Source of the DNA: Pseudomonas sp. v388
Lineage (GTDB): Bacteria > Pseudomonadota > Gammaproteobacteria > Pseudomonadales > Pseudomonadaceae
Assembly (NCBI RefSeq): GCF_003935425.1
Contig: NZ_RHQN01000001.1
Span: forward strand, 682,001 to 746,000
Reading direction: 5' to 3'
DNA: 64,000 bases
Every line of letters begins with the position of its first letter. Position 1 is the first letter of the stretch. The notes below the pieces were generated by a model. It saw only the letters and a list, made by a program, of their open reading frames with translations, was not told where the DNA came from and did not search any database. Below, piece after piece: positions 43,136-52,624 of this stretch. Position numbers and translations under genes: made by a program.

Positions 43136-43741
43136 TCAGTCGTTCTCCGTCCAGTCGAAGTCCAGCTGCAACGCGGTACGCTCTGCCAGTTCGCGGCTGT
43201 GCAGGCGCTCTACCAGATGCAGGCACATGTCGATACCGGCCGAGATGCCCGCCGAGGTCACGAACGCCCCTTCATCGACCCAGCGCAACGTGCTCAGTAC
43301 ATCGACCTTGGGAAACATCTCTTTGAGGTCGTCGATGTCTTCCCAGTGAGTCGTCACCTGTTTGCCGGACAGCTTGCCGGTCTTGGCGAGCATGAACGCG
43401 CCGGTACAGACCGCAGCGATCACCCGGCCGGGAACCGACTGCTCGTTGATCCAGCGGATGACTTGCGGTTTCTCCATTTCGGCGGTAACCACGCCACCGG
43501 GCACGATCAGGCAGTCCATGGGCGGATGGTCGAGAATGGTATGGTCCGGGTCCACCTTGAGACCGGCGCGTGCCCGTACCGGCGCACTGCTCGAACCGAT
43601 GGTGAAGACCCTGAACAACGGTCGCTCATCCCGGCTGGTGCGAGCATGCATGCGGGTCGCGGTGGTGAACACCTCGTAGGGGCCGGCGAAGTCGAGCACT
43701 TCGACCTCGTCATAGACATAGATACCGATATTGAGTGACAC
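43136..43741 (-). CDS. DJ-1/PfpI-family protein (isonitrile hydratase/GATase-like)
   Basis: A 201-residue protein with the DJ-1/PfpI fold: LNIGIYVYDEVEVLDFAGPYEVF, CLIVPGGV and the nucleophile elbow AAVCTGAFMLAKTG, then VTTHWEDID. It resembles isonitrile-hydratase-like members. The start is a GTG at 43741, well supported by AGGAG seven bases upstream; the open frame reaches an upstream ATG at 43825 but without a ribosome-binding site. It is divergent from a GlxA-type regulator that carries the same domain. Confidence 0.82.
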   Translation of the reverse strand: MSLNIGIYVYDEVEVLDFAGPYEVFTTATRMHARTSRDERPLFRVFTIGSSSAPVRARAGLKVDPDHTILDHPPMDCLIVPGGVVTAEMEKPQVIRWINEQSVPGRVIAAVCTGAFMLAKTGKLSGKQVTTHWEDIDDLKEMFPKVDVLSTLRWVDEGAFVTSAGISAGIDMCLHLVERLHSRELAERTALQLDFDWTEND

Positions 43742-43872
43742 GAAATGGCTCCTGGGCCCGTTGCCAGACCCCTTTGCAGATAAAGGTTTCACCTGGATGA
43801 CAGGCAGCAGATTACCCAGTAGCATCAGGCCGGACCACTGTCCGAAATGCCAATATTCGGTAACATCGCGCC

Positions 43873-44826
43873 ATGAAGAATCATCTCGTCGTCGCCCTGA
43901 TCTACAACCAGTTATGCACCTTCGAATTCGGCTGCACGGTCGAGGTGTTCGCGCTCAAGAGGCCGGAGCTGGGGGTGACCTGGTACGAGTTCGCCACCTA
44001 CCCGGTGGACGAAGGTCCGATCACCGCCGCCGGCGGCATCACCATCGTGCCGACGCCCGGCGAAGTGCTGCTGGAGAACGCCGATACCATCATCGTGCCG
44101 GGCTGGCGCGGGGTGGAGTCGGCCGTGCCGCCGCGCCTGATCGAACAGCTGCAGGCGGCCCATGCCCGGGGCGCGCGGATCTGTTCGATCTGCACCGGCG
44201 CCTTCGTGCTGGCGGCCGCCGGGTTGCTGGACGGACACAAGGTCACGACCCACTGGCGCTATACCGACCTGCTGGCGACCATGTATCCGGGCCTGACCAT
44301 CCAGCCCAACGAGCTGTACGTGGACCAGGGCACTATCATCACCGCTGCGGGTTCGGCCGCCGGGCTGGACATGATGCTGCACCTGGTGCGCAGCGATCAC
44401 GGGTCGAAAGTGGCCAACATGGTCGCCCAGCGCATGGTCATCCCGCCGCATCGTGAAGGTGGCCAGTCGCAGTATGCATCCCGTCAGCTGGTGTCGGCGC
44501 TCGATGGTCCGATCTCCAACCTGATGGACTGGATTCGCAGCGACCTGCAACGCCCGCACACCATCAAGGAAATGGCGTCCCGCGCGGCCGTCAGCACCCG
44601 CACCCTGCACCGCAGCTTCATGGACACCACTGGCCTTACGCCTTACGAATGGCTGCTCGGCGAGCGAGTGGCCTACGCCAAGGAATTGCTGGAGTCCTCC
44701 CGGCTGCGCCTCAACGAAGTGGTCGACCGCGCAGGGTTCGGCTCCGAAGAATCCTTCCGCCGGCATTTTCGCAACACCGTCGGCATCAGCCCCAGCAGCT
44801 ACCGCAAGCAGTTCGCCAGAACCTGA
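43873..44826 (+). CDS. GlxA/FtrA-type regulator (DJ-1/PfpI sensor + AraC DNA-binding)
   Basis: A 317-residue regulator. Residues ~1-180 form a DJ-1/PfpI domain (LVVALIYNQLCTFEFGCTVEVF, IIVPGWRGVES, elbow SICTGAFVLAAAGLL, VTTHWRYTD). Residues ~210-315 are an AraC double helix-turn-helix (HTIKEMASRAAVSTRTLHRSF; RLNEVVDRAGFGSEESFRRHF; GISPSSYRKQF). It is divergent from the DJ-1/PfpI protein at 43136, 131 bases apart, so it probably regulates that gene. The effector is unknown. Confidence 0.88.
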   Translation: MKNHLVVALIYNQLCTFEFGCTVEVFALKRPELGVTWYEFATYPVDEGPITAAGGITIVPTPGEVLLENADTIIVPGWRGVESAVPPRLIEQLQAAHARGARICSICTGAFVLAAAGLLDGHKVTTHWRYTDLLATMYPGLTIQPNELYVDQGTIITAAGSAAGLDMMLHLVRSDHGSKVANMVAQRMVIPPHREGGQSQYASRQLVSALDGPISNLMDWIRSDLQRPHTIKEMASRAAVSTRTLHRSFMDTTGLTPYEWLLGERVAYAKELLESSRLRLNEVVDRAGFGSEESFRRHFRNTVGISPSSYRKQFART

Positions 44827-45159
44827 ACTTCTTCCCACGGCGTCCCGAGAGCCTGTAACGGTTTCGGCCGGCAGATCCTGGGCGCCCGCTCGCTGGCGAA
44901 ACGGCGCTTCCCGACCTGCCTTTGGAACAGTGCGCTTCAAATGCCCAGGGCCGGACATAAGCTAATACCTTTTCGGTATTTAACTATCGTTTTTTAGTTC
45001 ATTTAGTATCAGTCCCACCACCACTGTTGCTGCAACAACTGTTCGCTGTCCAACAACTCTCCACTGCCCCGTAACTGTCCGACTGGCACCCAGGAATTTC
45101 AGGCCCACGCGTACCTGATCCAGCGCCGTTCACTTTTCGCTTTGATCGAGGGAAACCGC
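44827..45159 (+). promoter_or_regulatory. 333-base leader region of the first flavin monooxygenase gene
   Basis: No gene seen. It contains an inverted repeat AATACC-TTTTC-GGTATT (44964-44980), an AT-rich stretch with a possible sigma-70 promoter (TTAACT, then TAGTAT near 45004), and a perfect palindrome TGTTGCTGCAACA (45025-45037) built from the same GTTGC half-sites as the element before the importer operon at 54443. A TGGCAC (near 45084) resembles a sigma-54 -24 box, but no GC lies at the -12 spacing. The promoter type is unresolved. Confidence 0.5.
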
Positions 45160-46347
45160 GTGCCTGAACATTCGTCGCCTTTTGCGCCGTCGCCGTTACA
45201 CATTGCCAAGGACCTGGCTGCCACGTTCGCCCTGACTGCGGTCGAACGTGACCGACGGGGTGGTACGCCGAAAGCCGAGCGCGATGCCTTGCGCGCCAGT
45301 GGTTTGTTGTCACTGACCATTCCTGAACAGTTCGGCGGCCAGGGTGCCAGTTGGACAGACACCTTCGCCGTGGTGCGGGAATTGGCCAGGGTCGACAGTT
45401 CGATTGCCCATGTGTTTGGTTTTCACCACTTGATGCTCGCCACCGTGCGCCTGTTCGCCAGTGCCGAGCAGTGGCAGCCCTGGTTCGAACTGACCGCCCG
45501 CAAGAACTGGTTCTGGGGCAACGCCCTGAACCCGCTGGACACTCGGACCGTGGTCAAGAACCACGACGGCTGGCGCGAGTTCTCCGGCAAGAAAAGCTTC
45601 TGCTCCGGTGCTACCGACTCGGAAATGCTGATCGCCTCGGCGGTCGATGAAGAGGCCGGCGGCAAGCTGCTGATTGCTGCCATTCCCAGCGCCCGCACCG
45701 GCATTACCCTGCACAACGACTGGGACAACATGGGCCAGCGCCAGACCGACAGCGGCAGCGCGACCTTCGAACGCGTCCGGGTCGAGGAAAGCGACCTGCT
45801 GCTCGACCCTGGCCCGCTCAGTACGCCGTTCGCCTGTCTGCGTCCGCTGATCGCCCAGTTGCATTTCGCCAATATGTTCCTGGGTATTGCCGAAGGCGCG
45901 TTCGACGAAGCGCGGCAGTACACGCTGAACGAACGTCGCCCGTGGTTTCTGTCCGACGCCCAGAACAGTCATCAAGACCCGTACATCCTGCACCACTACG
46001 GCGAATTCTGGGTCGATCTGCAAAGCAGTCGCCTGTTGCTGGAACACGCCGCACACAAGCTGGACGAAGCCTGGAACAAAGGCACCCGACTCACCAAAGA
46101 CGAACGGGGCGAAACCGCCGTAGCCATTGCCACCGCCAAGGTCGCGGCCAGTCGCAACGGTCTGGCGCTGTGCAGCAAGGTATTCGAAGTGACCGGTGCC
46201 CGCGCCACCCAGAGTTCGGTGGGCCTGGACCGGCACTGGCGCAATCTGCGCACCCAAAGCCTGCACGACCCACTGGACTACAAGCTCCATGAGTTGGGCG
46301 AGTGGGCGCTGAACCATTCCCATCCTGTTCCCACTTTCTATTCTTGA
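45160..46347 (+). CDS. acyl-CoA dehydrogenase-like flavin monooxygenase (DszC/SfnC type)
   Basis: A 395-residue protein of the acyl-CoA dehydrogenase fold group that includes FMNH2-dependent monooxygenases of sulfur compounds. Typical segments: LTIPEQFGGQGASW, GFHHLMLATVRLF, WFWGNALNPLD, FSGKKSFCSGATDSEMLI and the C-terminal LDRHWRNLRTQSLHDPLDYK shared with DszC and SfnB. The family's catalytic Glu for acyl-CoA oxidation is not evident. The start is a GTG at 45160 behind GAGGGA; a TTG at 45142 is a weaker alternative. It lies 10 bases before the sigma-54 activator gene, probably one operon. Confidence 0.83.
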   Translation: MPEHSSPFAPSPLHIAKDLAATFALTAVERDRRGGTPKAERDALRASGLLSLTIPEQFGGQGASWTDTFAVVRELARVDSSIAHVFGFHHLMLATVRLFASAEQWQPWFELTARKNWFWGNALNPLDTRTVVKNHDGWREFSGKKSFCSGATDSEMLIASAVDEEAGGKLLIAAIPSARTGITLHNDWDNMGQRQTDSGSATFERVRVEESDLLLDPGPLSTPFACLRPLIAQLHFANMFLGIAEGAFDEARQYTLNERRPWFLSDAQNSHQDPYILHHYGEFWVDLQSSRLLLEHAAHKLDEAWNKGTRLTKDERGETAVAIATAKVAASRNGLALCSKVFEVTGARATQSSVGLDRHWRNLRTQSLHDPLDYKLHELGEWALNHSHPVPTFYS

Positions 46348-46357
46348 GGGCATCGCC

Positions 46358-47458
46358 ATGCAGTTGCTGACCTTACCCCCGTCTCCAGCGCTCGCCACGT
46401 CCATTCGCGCCACCGCGCAGGTGTTCGAAGACCCCAAATCCAAAGCCTTGCTGGCCCATTTGCAACAGGTCGCGCCCAGCGAGGCCAGCGTGTTGATCAT
46501 CGGTGAAACCGGTACCGGCAAGGAGCTGGTGGCCCGTCACATCCACAACCTCAGCGCGCGACGCAACAAGCCGTTCGTGGCGGTCAACTGCGGTGCGTTT
46601 TCCGAGTCACTGGTGGAAGCCGAACTGTTCGGCCACGAGAAAGGCGCGTTCACCGGCGCCCTGAGCGCCAAGGCCGGCTGGTTCGAGGAAGCCAACGGCG
46701 GCACGCTGTTCCTCGACGAGATCGGTGACTTGCCGATGCCGATTCAGGTCAAGCTGCTGCGGGTGCTTCAGGAGCGCGAAGTGGTACGCCTGGGTTCGCG
46801 CAAGAGCGTTCCCATCGACGTGCGGGTGCTGGCGGCGACCAACGTGCAAATGGAAAAAGCCATCAATGCCGGCCACTTCCGTGAAGACCTGTATTACCGC
46901 CTCGACGTGGTCAGCCTGGAACTGTCGCCGCTGCGCGACCGACCCGGCGACATCCTGCCGCTGACCCGGCACTTCATCGACGTCTACTCCAGGCGCCTGG
47001 GCTACGGCAGCATCGCGCTGTCGGCCGAGGCCGAGCACAAACTGCGGCACTACAGCTGGCCGGGCAATATCCGCGAACTGGAGAACGTGATCCATCACAC
47101 CCTGCTGATCTGCCGCGACGGGGTGATCCAGCGCGACGACCTGCGCCTGTCGAACATGCGTATCGAACGCCCGGACGATTCCAGCCAGGCTGACGAATCG
47201 GCGGAAGCGACCTTGGACCGACTGTTCCAAAAGCTGTTCGAGGAACAGGCCGGTGCGCTGCACGACACCGTTCAGGACTTGTTGCTGCGATCGGCCTATC
47301 GTTTCAGCCACTACAACCAGGTGCACACTGCCAACCTGCTGGGCCTGAGCCGCAACGTAACCCGCGCACGCCTGATCAAGATGGGCGAGCTGGCGGTGAA
47401 CAAGCGCCGCGGCAACGACAGCGTGCAGGATGAGCGCGTGCTCAAGCTGTCGATCTAA
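46358..47458 (+). CDS. sfnR: sigma-54-dependent activator (SfnR-like)
   Basis: A 366-residue enhancer-binding protein without an N-terminal receiver or GAF domain. AAA+ motifs: Walker [23 protein letters not shown] (the sigma-54 contact loop intact), Walker [22 protein letters not shown] and [14 protein letters not shown]-terminal Fis-like helix-turn-helix follows ([17 protein letters not shown]). The short architecture matches SfnR, the activator of dimethylsulfone and organosulfur genes under sulfur limitation. Because no sensor domain is present, control is probably through its own expression level. Confidence 0.87.
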   Translation: MQLLTLPPSPALATSIRATAQVFEDPKSKALLAHLQQVAPSEASVLIIGETGTGKELVARHIHNLSARRNKPFVAVNCGAFSESLVEAELFGHEKGAFTGALSAKAGWFEEANGGTLFLDEIGDLPMPIQVKLLRVLQEREVVRLGSRKSVPIDVRVLAATNVQMEKAINAGHFREDLYYRLDVVSLELSPLRDRPGDILPLTRHFIDVYSRRLGYGSIALSAEAEHKLRHYSWPGNIRELENVIHHTLLICRDGVIQRDDLRLSNMRIERPDDSSQADESAEATLDRLFQKLFEEQAGALHDTVQDLLLRSAYRFSHYNQVHTANLLGLSRNVTRARLIKMGELAVNKRRGNDSVQDERVLKLSI

Positions 47459-47814
47459 CGCGATTGATAGACCGAACTGCCAGCTGTCGCTGACAGCCGC
47501 ATGAACACCAGGCCGGAGGCGGCGCACAACACCGCCCCCATGAGAATGACCAGGCCGATGTCACCCGCCGTGGCTGCCGGGTGACCGCGCCAGGCCATCA
47601 ACAAGCCCCGCGCGGCGGCAGACAGTGCCACCGACACGCTCGTGGTCAAGCTGGACTCGCCGAAATCACTGGCCATCTGCGGCAAGGCGGTCAGCACCGC
47701 CGTGGCGTCCACCAGTTCCATGAATAACGCGCAGCCAATGATCATCGGTACCCGCCGCTGGCTGAGCGCTGCCACGCCGTCAACCGGCGTTGCGTTCGCA
47801 GCGTAGCCGGCCAT
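47455..47814 (-). pseudogene. MFS multidrug-type transporter remnant with internal deletion
   Basis: A 119-residue frame joins the very start of a DHA2-type MFS protein (QRRVPMIIGCALFMELVDATAV, LTALPQMASDFGESS, first helix and loop) directly to the last helix region (GLVILMGAVLCAASGLVFMRLS). Full members are about 450-500 residues, so roughly three quarters of the protein is missing in frame. The start is the ATG at 47814; a TTG at 47823 overlaps the preceding stop. It follows the flavin monooxygenase gene and converges with the activator gene by 4 bases. Unlikely to transport. Confidence 0.7.
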
Positions 47815-47819
47815 AGGCT

Positions 47820-49040
47820 TCAAAACAGGCCCGACGTCGGCGGCGGCGTGCCTTTGAGTTGCCAGGCACCCACCGCAGCGGCCTTCCAGTCGCGGGGATT
47901 ATGGTTGGCGACGGTGCGCGCATTGCGCCAGTGGCGGTCCAGGTTGTGGCTGCGGCCGGTAGTAGAGGCGCCGCCCACATCGAATATGCGCTCGGAGGCT
48001 TTCAGCGCCGACTCGGCGGCGATGTACTGCGCCTGCGCGACTTCAATCGCTGCCTGATCCACCAAGGCCGGGTCCAGCCCGGACGCCCAGGCCCGGTCGA
48101 CGGCGTCCGCCGCGTTCAGCACCACTGCCTTGGCGGTGTAGGCCCGGGCAGAGATTTCCCCCACGCTGAGTTCCACATAAGGGTCGTCGACCGACTTCTG
48201 CGCTGTGCTGTGCTTGATCGGCCGGGCATGTTCGCGCGCGAAGTGCACCGCATCGTGCAGTGCATTGTGGGCAATACCGGCCTGCACCGCGGCGAGGAAC
48301 AATTGCAGGAACGGCGTGACGATGGTGCGCTTGCCCTCCTCCACGGTCCGGGTGCGGATTTCGTTGGCATAGACTTTGACGTTGTCCAGCCGCGTGGTGC
48401 CGCTGGCGGTCAGGCGCTGGCCCATGGCGTCGAAGTCATCCAGCAGCACCAGGCCTTCGCGGCCACGGGGCACGATGAACGACACCGGCTGGTCGTCCTT
48501 GTCCAGCGCCACGGCGCTGATCCAGTCGGCGTACAGCGAACCGGTGCTGTAATACTTGCTGCCGTTGGCGCGCCAGTGCTCGCCGTCGGGCTCGATGCGG
48601 GCGCTGATCGCGCCGTTGGCGCCGCCCACTTCCCAGCCCGCATTGCCCAGCACGGCACCTTGCAGATAGCGCTCGAACCAGCGGTGACGTTCCTGCTCGG
48701 CGCCTTCGGCGGTGGAAACCAGCAAGCCTTCGACGAATGCGAAGCCTGGACGCAGCGCCTGGGCCACGTTGGAATCCACCGATGCAATGCGGATCAACAA
48801 GCCGATCACATCCCGCACCGAACCGCCCGGGCCGCCGTACCGGGTGGGAATGCGCACGGTGTACAACAGCGCCTCGGCGATCTGGCGCACGGCGTCGAAC
48901 GGTAGCTGACGATCCCGCTCGCGGGTCGCCGAACCGGCGCCGATGGCGGGCAGCAGTTCATCAGCACGGGCCAGCAGTTGCTCCACGCTCAAGGCAAACG
49001 GCGCTTGGGAGGACGAAGGTGCAGCGGCAGATTGGGTCAT
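47820..49040 (-). CDS. SfnB/DszC-family flavin-dependent monooxygenase
   Basis: A 406-residue acyl-CoA dehydrogenase-fold monooxygenase of the sulfur-acquisition type: YTVRIPTRYGGPGGSVRDV, WFERYLQGAVLGNAGWEVGG, NGSKYYSTGSLYADWISAVA, AMGQRLTASGTTRLDNVKV and the terminal block NLDRHWRNARTVANHNPRDWK. It is the last intact gene of a minus-strand operon behind an oligopeptide-type ABC importer (22 bases after the ATPase gene). It should use FMNH2 from a reductase, none of which is encoded in this window. Confidence 0.85.
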   Translation of the reverse strand: MTQSAAAPSSSQAPFALSVEQLLARADELLPAIGAGSATRERDRQLPFDAVRQIAEALLYTVRIPTRYGGPGGSVRDVIGLLIRIASVDSNVAQALRPGFAFVEGLLVSTAEGAEQERHRWFERYLQGAVLGNAGWEVGGANGAISARIEPDGEHWRANGSKYYSTGSLYADWISAVALDKDDQPVSFIVPRGREGLVLLDDFDAMGQRLTASGTTRLDNVKVYANEIRTRTVEEGKRTIVTPFLQLFLAAVQAGIAHNALHDAVHFAREHARPIKHSTAQKSVDDPYVELSVGEISARAYTAKAVVLNAADAVDRAWASGLDPALVDQAAIEVAQAQYIAAESALKASERIFDVGGASTTGRSHNLDRHWRNARTVANHNPRDWKAAAVGAWQLKGTPPPTSGLF

Positions 49041-49062
49041 GGCAATTCCTTGATTCGATTGA

Positions 49063-50775
49063 TTAGATGGCGATCTTCCACAGCCGCGATTCGTCGAACA
49101 GCCAGGCGGCGTTCTCCGGTTCCAGCGGTGGCACCTGCAAGGCCACGCCGGCGCCCGGCAGACGTGGCACCGCGCCCAGCAGGCGCTGGGTGTAGGCGTG
49201 CTGCGGGGCGTCGAACAGTTGCTCGACCGGTGCGTGCTCCACCACCTGGCCGTGGCGCATGACCAGCACGTCATCGCTGACATGGCGAATCACTCCCAGG
49301 TCGTGGGAGATGAACAGGTACGCCAGGCCCAGTTCGCTTTGCAGGTCGGCCAGCAGATCCAGCACCTGGGCCTGCACCGATACGTCCAGCGCGGAAACCG
49401 GCTCGTCGCAAACGATGACTTTCGGGTTGCTGGCGATGGCCCTGGCAATCGCCACCCGCTGGCGCTGGCCACCGGACAGTTGCAACGGCCTGCGGGTGGC
49501 GATATCCGCCGCCAAACGCACCTGTTCAAGCAGTCGTTGTACGCGCTGTGGCTGGTCGGCGACGGCCACGCCCGCCACGTCCAGCGCGTCGGCCAGGATC
49601 TGGCCGACGTGCCAGCGCGGGTCGAAGGAGCTGAGCGGGTCTTGGTAGATCACGCTGATATCGCCGCTCAACGGACGGCGCTCGCGCTCGGCAACCCGCG
49701 CATCGGCCGCGCCGTTCCAGGCCCGGCCAAGAAACTCCACTCGGCCTTCGTCGGCTTCCAGCAGGCCCAGGGCGATGCGCGCCACGGTGGTCTTGCCCGA
49801 ACCGGATTCGCCGACGATGCCCAGCGTGCGCCCGGCACGCAGCTCGAAACTGACGCCGCTTACCACCTGCCTCGATGTGTGATCCGGCCCCACATAACGT
49901 TTGCCCAGGCCCTCGGCCCGCAGCACCACCGCGCCGGACGCGTGAATGGCCGTCTTCGACGGCACACTTTCACGGCCCGGCGACAATCGCGTGCCGCGAG
50001 CGTGTTCGGCAGGCACCGCGTCGAGCAAGGCGCGGGTGTACGGATGGCGAGGTGCGCTGAGCACCTGGGCCATCGGCCCTTGCTCCACCACTTCGCCATG
50101 GCGCAGCACCAGCACCTCATCAGCCAGCTGCGCGACCACCGCCAGATCGTGGCTGATGATCAGCAGCGAACTGCCCCGGGCCTTGATCGCGCCCAGCACA
50201 CCGAGTATCTGCGCCTGCACTGTGGCATCCAGCGCGGTGGTCGGTTCGTCGGCGATCACCAGCCCTGGATCCAGCGCCAGGGCACTGGCAATCAGCGCCC
50301 GCTGACGCAAGCCGCCGGACAATTCGCCGGAACGCTGCCGGGCGCGCAACGCAGGCTCGGGGACGCCGACCTTTTCCAGCAACTCCACGACCCGTGCGGG
50401 CCGGGTTTGCCGGTCGCCCCAGTCGTGGGTTTGCAGCACTTCGAGGATTTCCTTGCCCACCGGGCGCAGCGGGTCCAGAGACACCAGCGCGTCCTGCAGC
50501 ACAAAGCCGATTTCCTTGCCTCGCAAACGGCGCCATTGCCGGTCACTGAGGGCCAGCAGATCGGTGCCGCCGTATTCCAGACGCCGGGCGCGCACCACAG
50601 CGCCCTCGCCCGCCAACCCAATCAAGCTGCGCGCCGTGACGCTTTTGCCGGAACCCGATTCACCCACCAGCGCCAGGCTCTTGCCCGGTTCCAGGGTGAA
50701 TGACAGATTGCGCACCACGCTGTGCCCGGCAAATTCGATGTTCAGGCCTTCCACCACTAATGATTTGCGGCTCAT
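49063..50775 (-). CDS. oligopeptide-type ABC importer, two fused ATPase domains
   Basis: A 570-residue protein with two complete ATPase domains in tandem, equal to DppD and DppF fused. Domain 1 (residues ~5-250): Walker A VGESGSGKS, signature LSGGLRQRA, Walker B LVIADEPTTALD. Domain 2 (~285-560): Walker A VGESGSGKT, QDPLSSFDPR, signature LSGGQRQRV, Walker B VIVCDEPVSALD. The start ATG at 50775 overlaps the permease stop by 4 bases. It energises the permeases at 50772 and 51632. Confidence 0.9.
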   Translation of the reverse strand: MSRKSLVVEGLNIEFAGHSVVRNLSFTLEPGKSLALVGESGSGKSVTARSLIGLAGEGAVVRARRLEYGGTDLLALSDRQWRRLRGKEIGFVLQDALVSLDPLRPVGKEILEVLQTHDWGDRQTRPARVVELLEKVGVPEPALRARQRSGELSGGLRQRALIASALALDPGLVIADEPTTALDATVQAQILGVLGAIKARGSSLLIISHDLAVVAQLADEVLVLRHGEVVEQGPMAQVLSAPRHPYTRALLDAVPAEHARGTRLSPGRESVPSKTAIHASGAVVLRAEGLGKRYVGPDHTSRQVVSGVSFELRAGRTLGIVGESGSGKTTVARIALGLLEADEGRVEFLGRAWNGAADARVAERERRPLSGDISVIYQDPLSSFDPRWHVGQILADALDVAGVAVADQPQRVQRLLEQVRLAADIATRRPLQLSGGQRQRVAIARAIASNPKVIVCDEPVSALDVSVQAQVLDLLADLQSELGLAYLFISHDLGVIRHVSDDVLVMRHGQVVEHAPVEQLFDAPQHAYTQRLLGAVPRLPGAGVALQVPPLEPENAAWLFDESRLWKIAI

Positions 50776-51635
50776 GTCAGGCGGCCCTCCAGGCGTTGTT
50801 GCAGATAGCGACCGGCGACGGTGGTCGACAGGGTGGTGAGCACGATGAACAGGCCCGGAAAGAAAGTCAGCCACCAGGCATTGGCGATGAAGTCGCGGCC
50901 CATGGACAGCATGGTTCCCCACTCCGGCGCCGGCGGACGCGCGCCCAGCCCGAGAAAACTCAAGGCTGACGCCCAGACAATCGCCTGGCCGACGCCCATG
51001 GTCAGGGTGACGATCAGCGGCCGCATGGCATTGGGCAAAAGCTGGCGCCAGATGATGCGCCCCGGCCCGTGGCCCAAGGCGCGGGCCGCTTCGATGTAAC
51101 CGGCATTGCGCACCGCCAGCACCTGGCCGCGCACCATGCGCGCATAACCCGGCGCTCCGCCAAGGCCGGTGGCGACGATCAGGGTGCCGATGCCGCTGCC
51201 GAAAATCGCCACGAACAACAGCGCCAGGATCAGGCTCGGAAAAGCAAACAGCACTTCCAGCACCCAGCCGACGCTGCGGTCGGTACGCGCTCCGCCCAGC
51301 CCGCCGAGCAGGCCCAGGACGACGGCGATGCTCATCGCCAGCGCTGTTGCCGCCAACCCCACGAACAGCGACAGCCGGGCACCGTGAATCACCCGGGAAT
51401 AGATATCGCGTCCGGACTGGTCGGTGCCGAACCAGTGCTCCCAACTGGGCGGATGAAAGGCATTGCGCGGCACGATGGCCAGCGGATCGCTATGGGCGAA
51501 CAACTGCGGCGCGATGGCGGCAATCACGATCAAGGCCAGAAAGCCGATCGCCAGGCTCGCCCCCAGCCGAATCCTGCGTGGCTGGCGTTGGGTCTTCACC
51601 GGCAGCGCCGGGGCTTCAAGAATCAGATCGCTCAT
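50772..51635 (-). CDS. oligopeptide-type ABC permease (DppC-like)
   Basis: A 287-residue permease with six helices. It has the DppC N-terminal pattern HWFGTDQSGRDIYSRVIHGARLSL and the EAA-type loop with YIEAARALGHGPGRIIWRQLLPNAM. The start is the ATG at 51635, overlapping the next permease stop (4 bases); an upstream in-frame start would lie inside that gene. Forms the heterodimeric channel with the DppB-like protein at 51632. Confidence 0.9.
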   Translation of the reverse strand: MSDLILEAPALPVKTQRQPRRIRLGASLAIGFLALIVIAAIAPQLFAHSDPLAIVPRNAFHPPSWEHWFGTDQSGRDIYSRVIHGARLSLFVGLAATALAMSIAVVLGLLGGLGGARTDRSVGWVLEVLFAFPSLILALLFVAIFGSGIGTLIVATGLGGAPGYARMVRGQVLAVRNAGYIEAARALGHGPGRIIWRQLLPNAMRPLIVTLTMGVGQAIVWASALSFLGLGARPPAPEWGTMLSMGRDFIANAWWLTFFPGLFIVLTTLSTTVAGRYLQQRLEGRLT

Positions 51636-52624
51636 GCCAGAGGCTCCTGCTGACGAGGGTCGATCCACTGGTAAACCAGATCGACCAGAATGTTGGCCAG
51701 CACGTAACCGGCCGCCACCACCAGGCTGATGCCGATGGTCAGCGGCAAGTCCTGCACCTGCACCGCCTGGAACAGCTGCCGGCCCAAGCCCTTGCGGGAG
51801 AAGATCACTTCTATCACCACGGCGCCGCTGATCAGCGCGCCGATGGCCCAGCCGGACAACGACACGCCGGGCAGCACTGCATGGCGCAAGGCGTGCTTGA
51901 AACGCACGGCCACGTCGCTCAGGCCGCGAGTGCGGGCAGTGAGCACGAACGGCTGATCCAGGGTCAGCTCCAGAGATTCCCGGGTCACCTGGCCGATGAA
52001 TCCGGCCAAGGGCACTGCCAGGGCAATGGTCGGCAACACCAGGGTGCGCCAGCCGTCACTGCCTGCCGGGGGAAACAGCCGCAGGCCGAAAGCGAATACC
52101 GCCAGCAACACAATCCCCAGCCAGAAATGCGGCAGCGCCGCCGCCAGGGTTTCCAGGGTCGAAGCCAGCCGCCCGACCCAGCTGCGGCGGCCTGCGGTGA
52201 ACACCGTCAGGGCCAGCACCAGCAGCCAGGCCAGCACCAGCGAGGAAAAGGTCAGTTCCAGGGTCGGCCAGGTCTGCTCGGCCAGCACTCGGGTGACCGC
52301 CATGTGCTGAGAGTAGGAAACCCCCAGATCGCCTTGCACCAGCCGGCCCAGGTACAGCCCGTACTGAACCACCAGCGGTTTGTCGAGGCCGTATTCCCGG
52401 GTGACCTCGGCCACGGTTTCCGGGGTCGGATTGCCGCTGGGGCCGCCGAGAATCGCCTGCACCGGGTCGCCCGGCATCAGGCGCAACGCGAAAAACGTCA
52501 GGGTCGCCACCGCCCACAACACCAGGATGCCGCCGGCCAGGCGTATCGCCGCGCGGCGACCCAGTCGGGCAAGGCGTTGGCGTCGTGGGTCGGGCGCTGT
52601 GGAAGCCAGGGTCGTCGTGCTCAT
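51632..52624 (-). CDS. oligopeptide-type ABC permease (DppB-like)
   Basis: A 330-residue permease: an N-terminal helix (GGILVLWAVATLTFFALRLMPGDP, the DppB signature), a periplasmic segment GDLGVSYSQHMAVTRVL, and the coupling-helix loop VLTARTRGLSDVAVRFKHALRHA. The start is the ATG at 52624, overlapping the binding-protein stop by 4 bases. Confidence 0.9.
   Translation of the reverse strand: MSTTTLASTAPDPRRQRLARLGRRAAIRLAGGILVLWAVATLTFFALRLMPGDPVQAILGGPSGNPTPETVAEVTREYGLDKPLVVQYGLYLGRLVQGDLGVSYSQHMAVTRVLAEQTWPTLELTFSSLVLAWLLVLALTVFTAGRRSWVGRLASTLETLAAALPHFWLGIVLLAVFAFGLRLFPPAGSDGWRTLVLPTIALAVPLAGFIGQVTRESLELTLDQPFVLTARTRGLSDVAVRFKHALRHAVLPGVSLSGWAIGALISGAVVIEVIFSRKGLGRQLFQAVQVQDLPLTIGISLVVAAGYVLANILVDLVYQWIDPRQQEPLA

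Noticed and set aside
45075-45110. A sigma-54 promoter directly before the first flavin monooxygenase gene
   Set aside because: TGGCAC is present, but the dinucleotide at the -12 spacing is not GC, so the essential element is missing.
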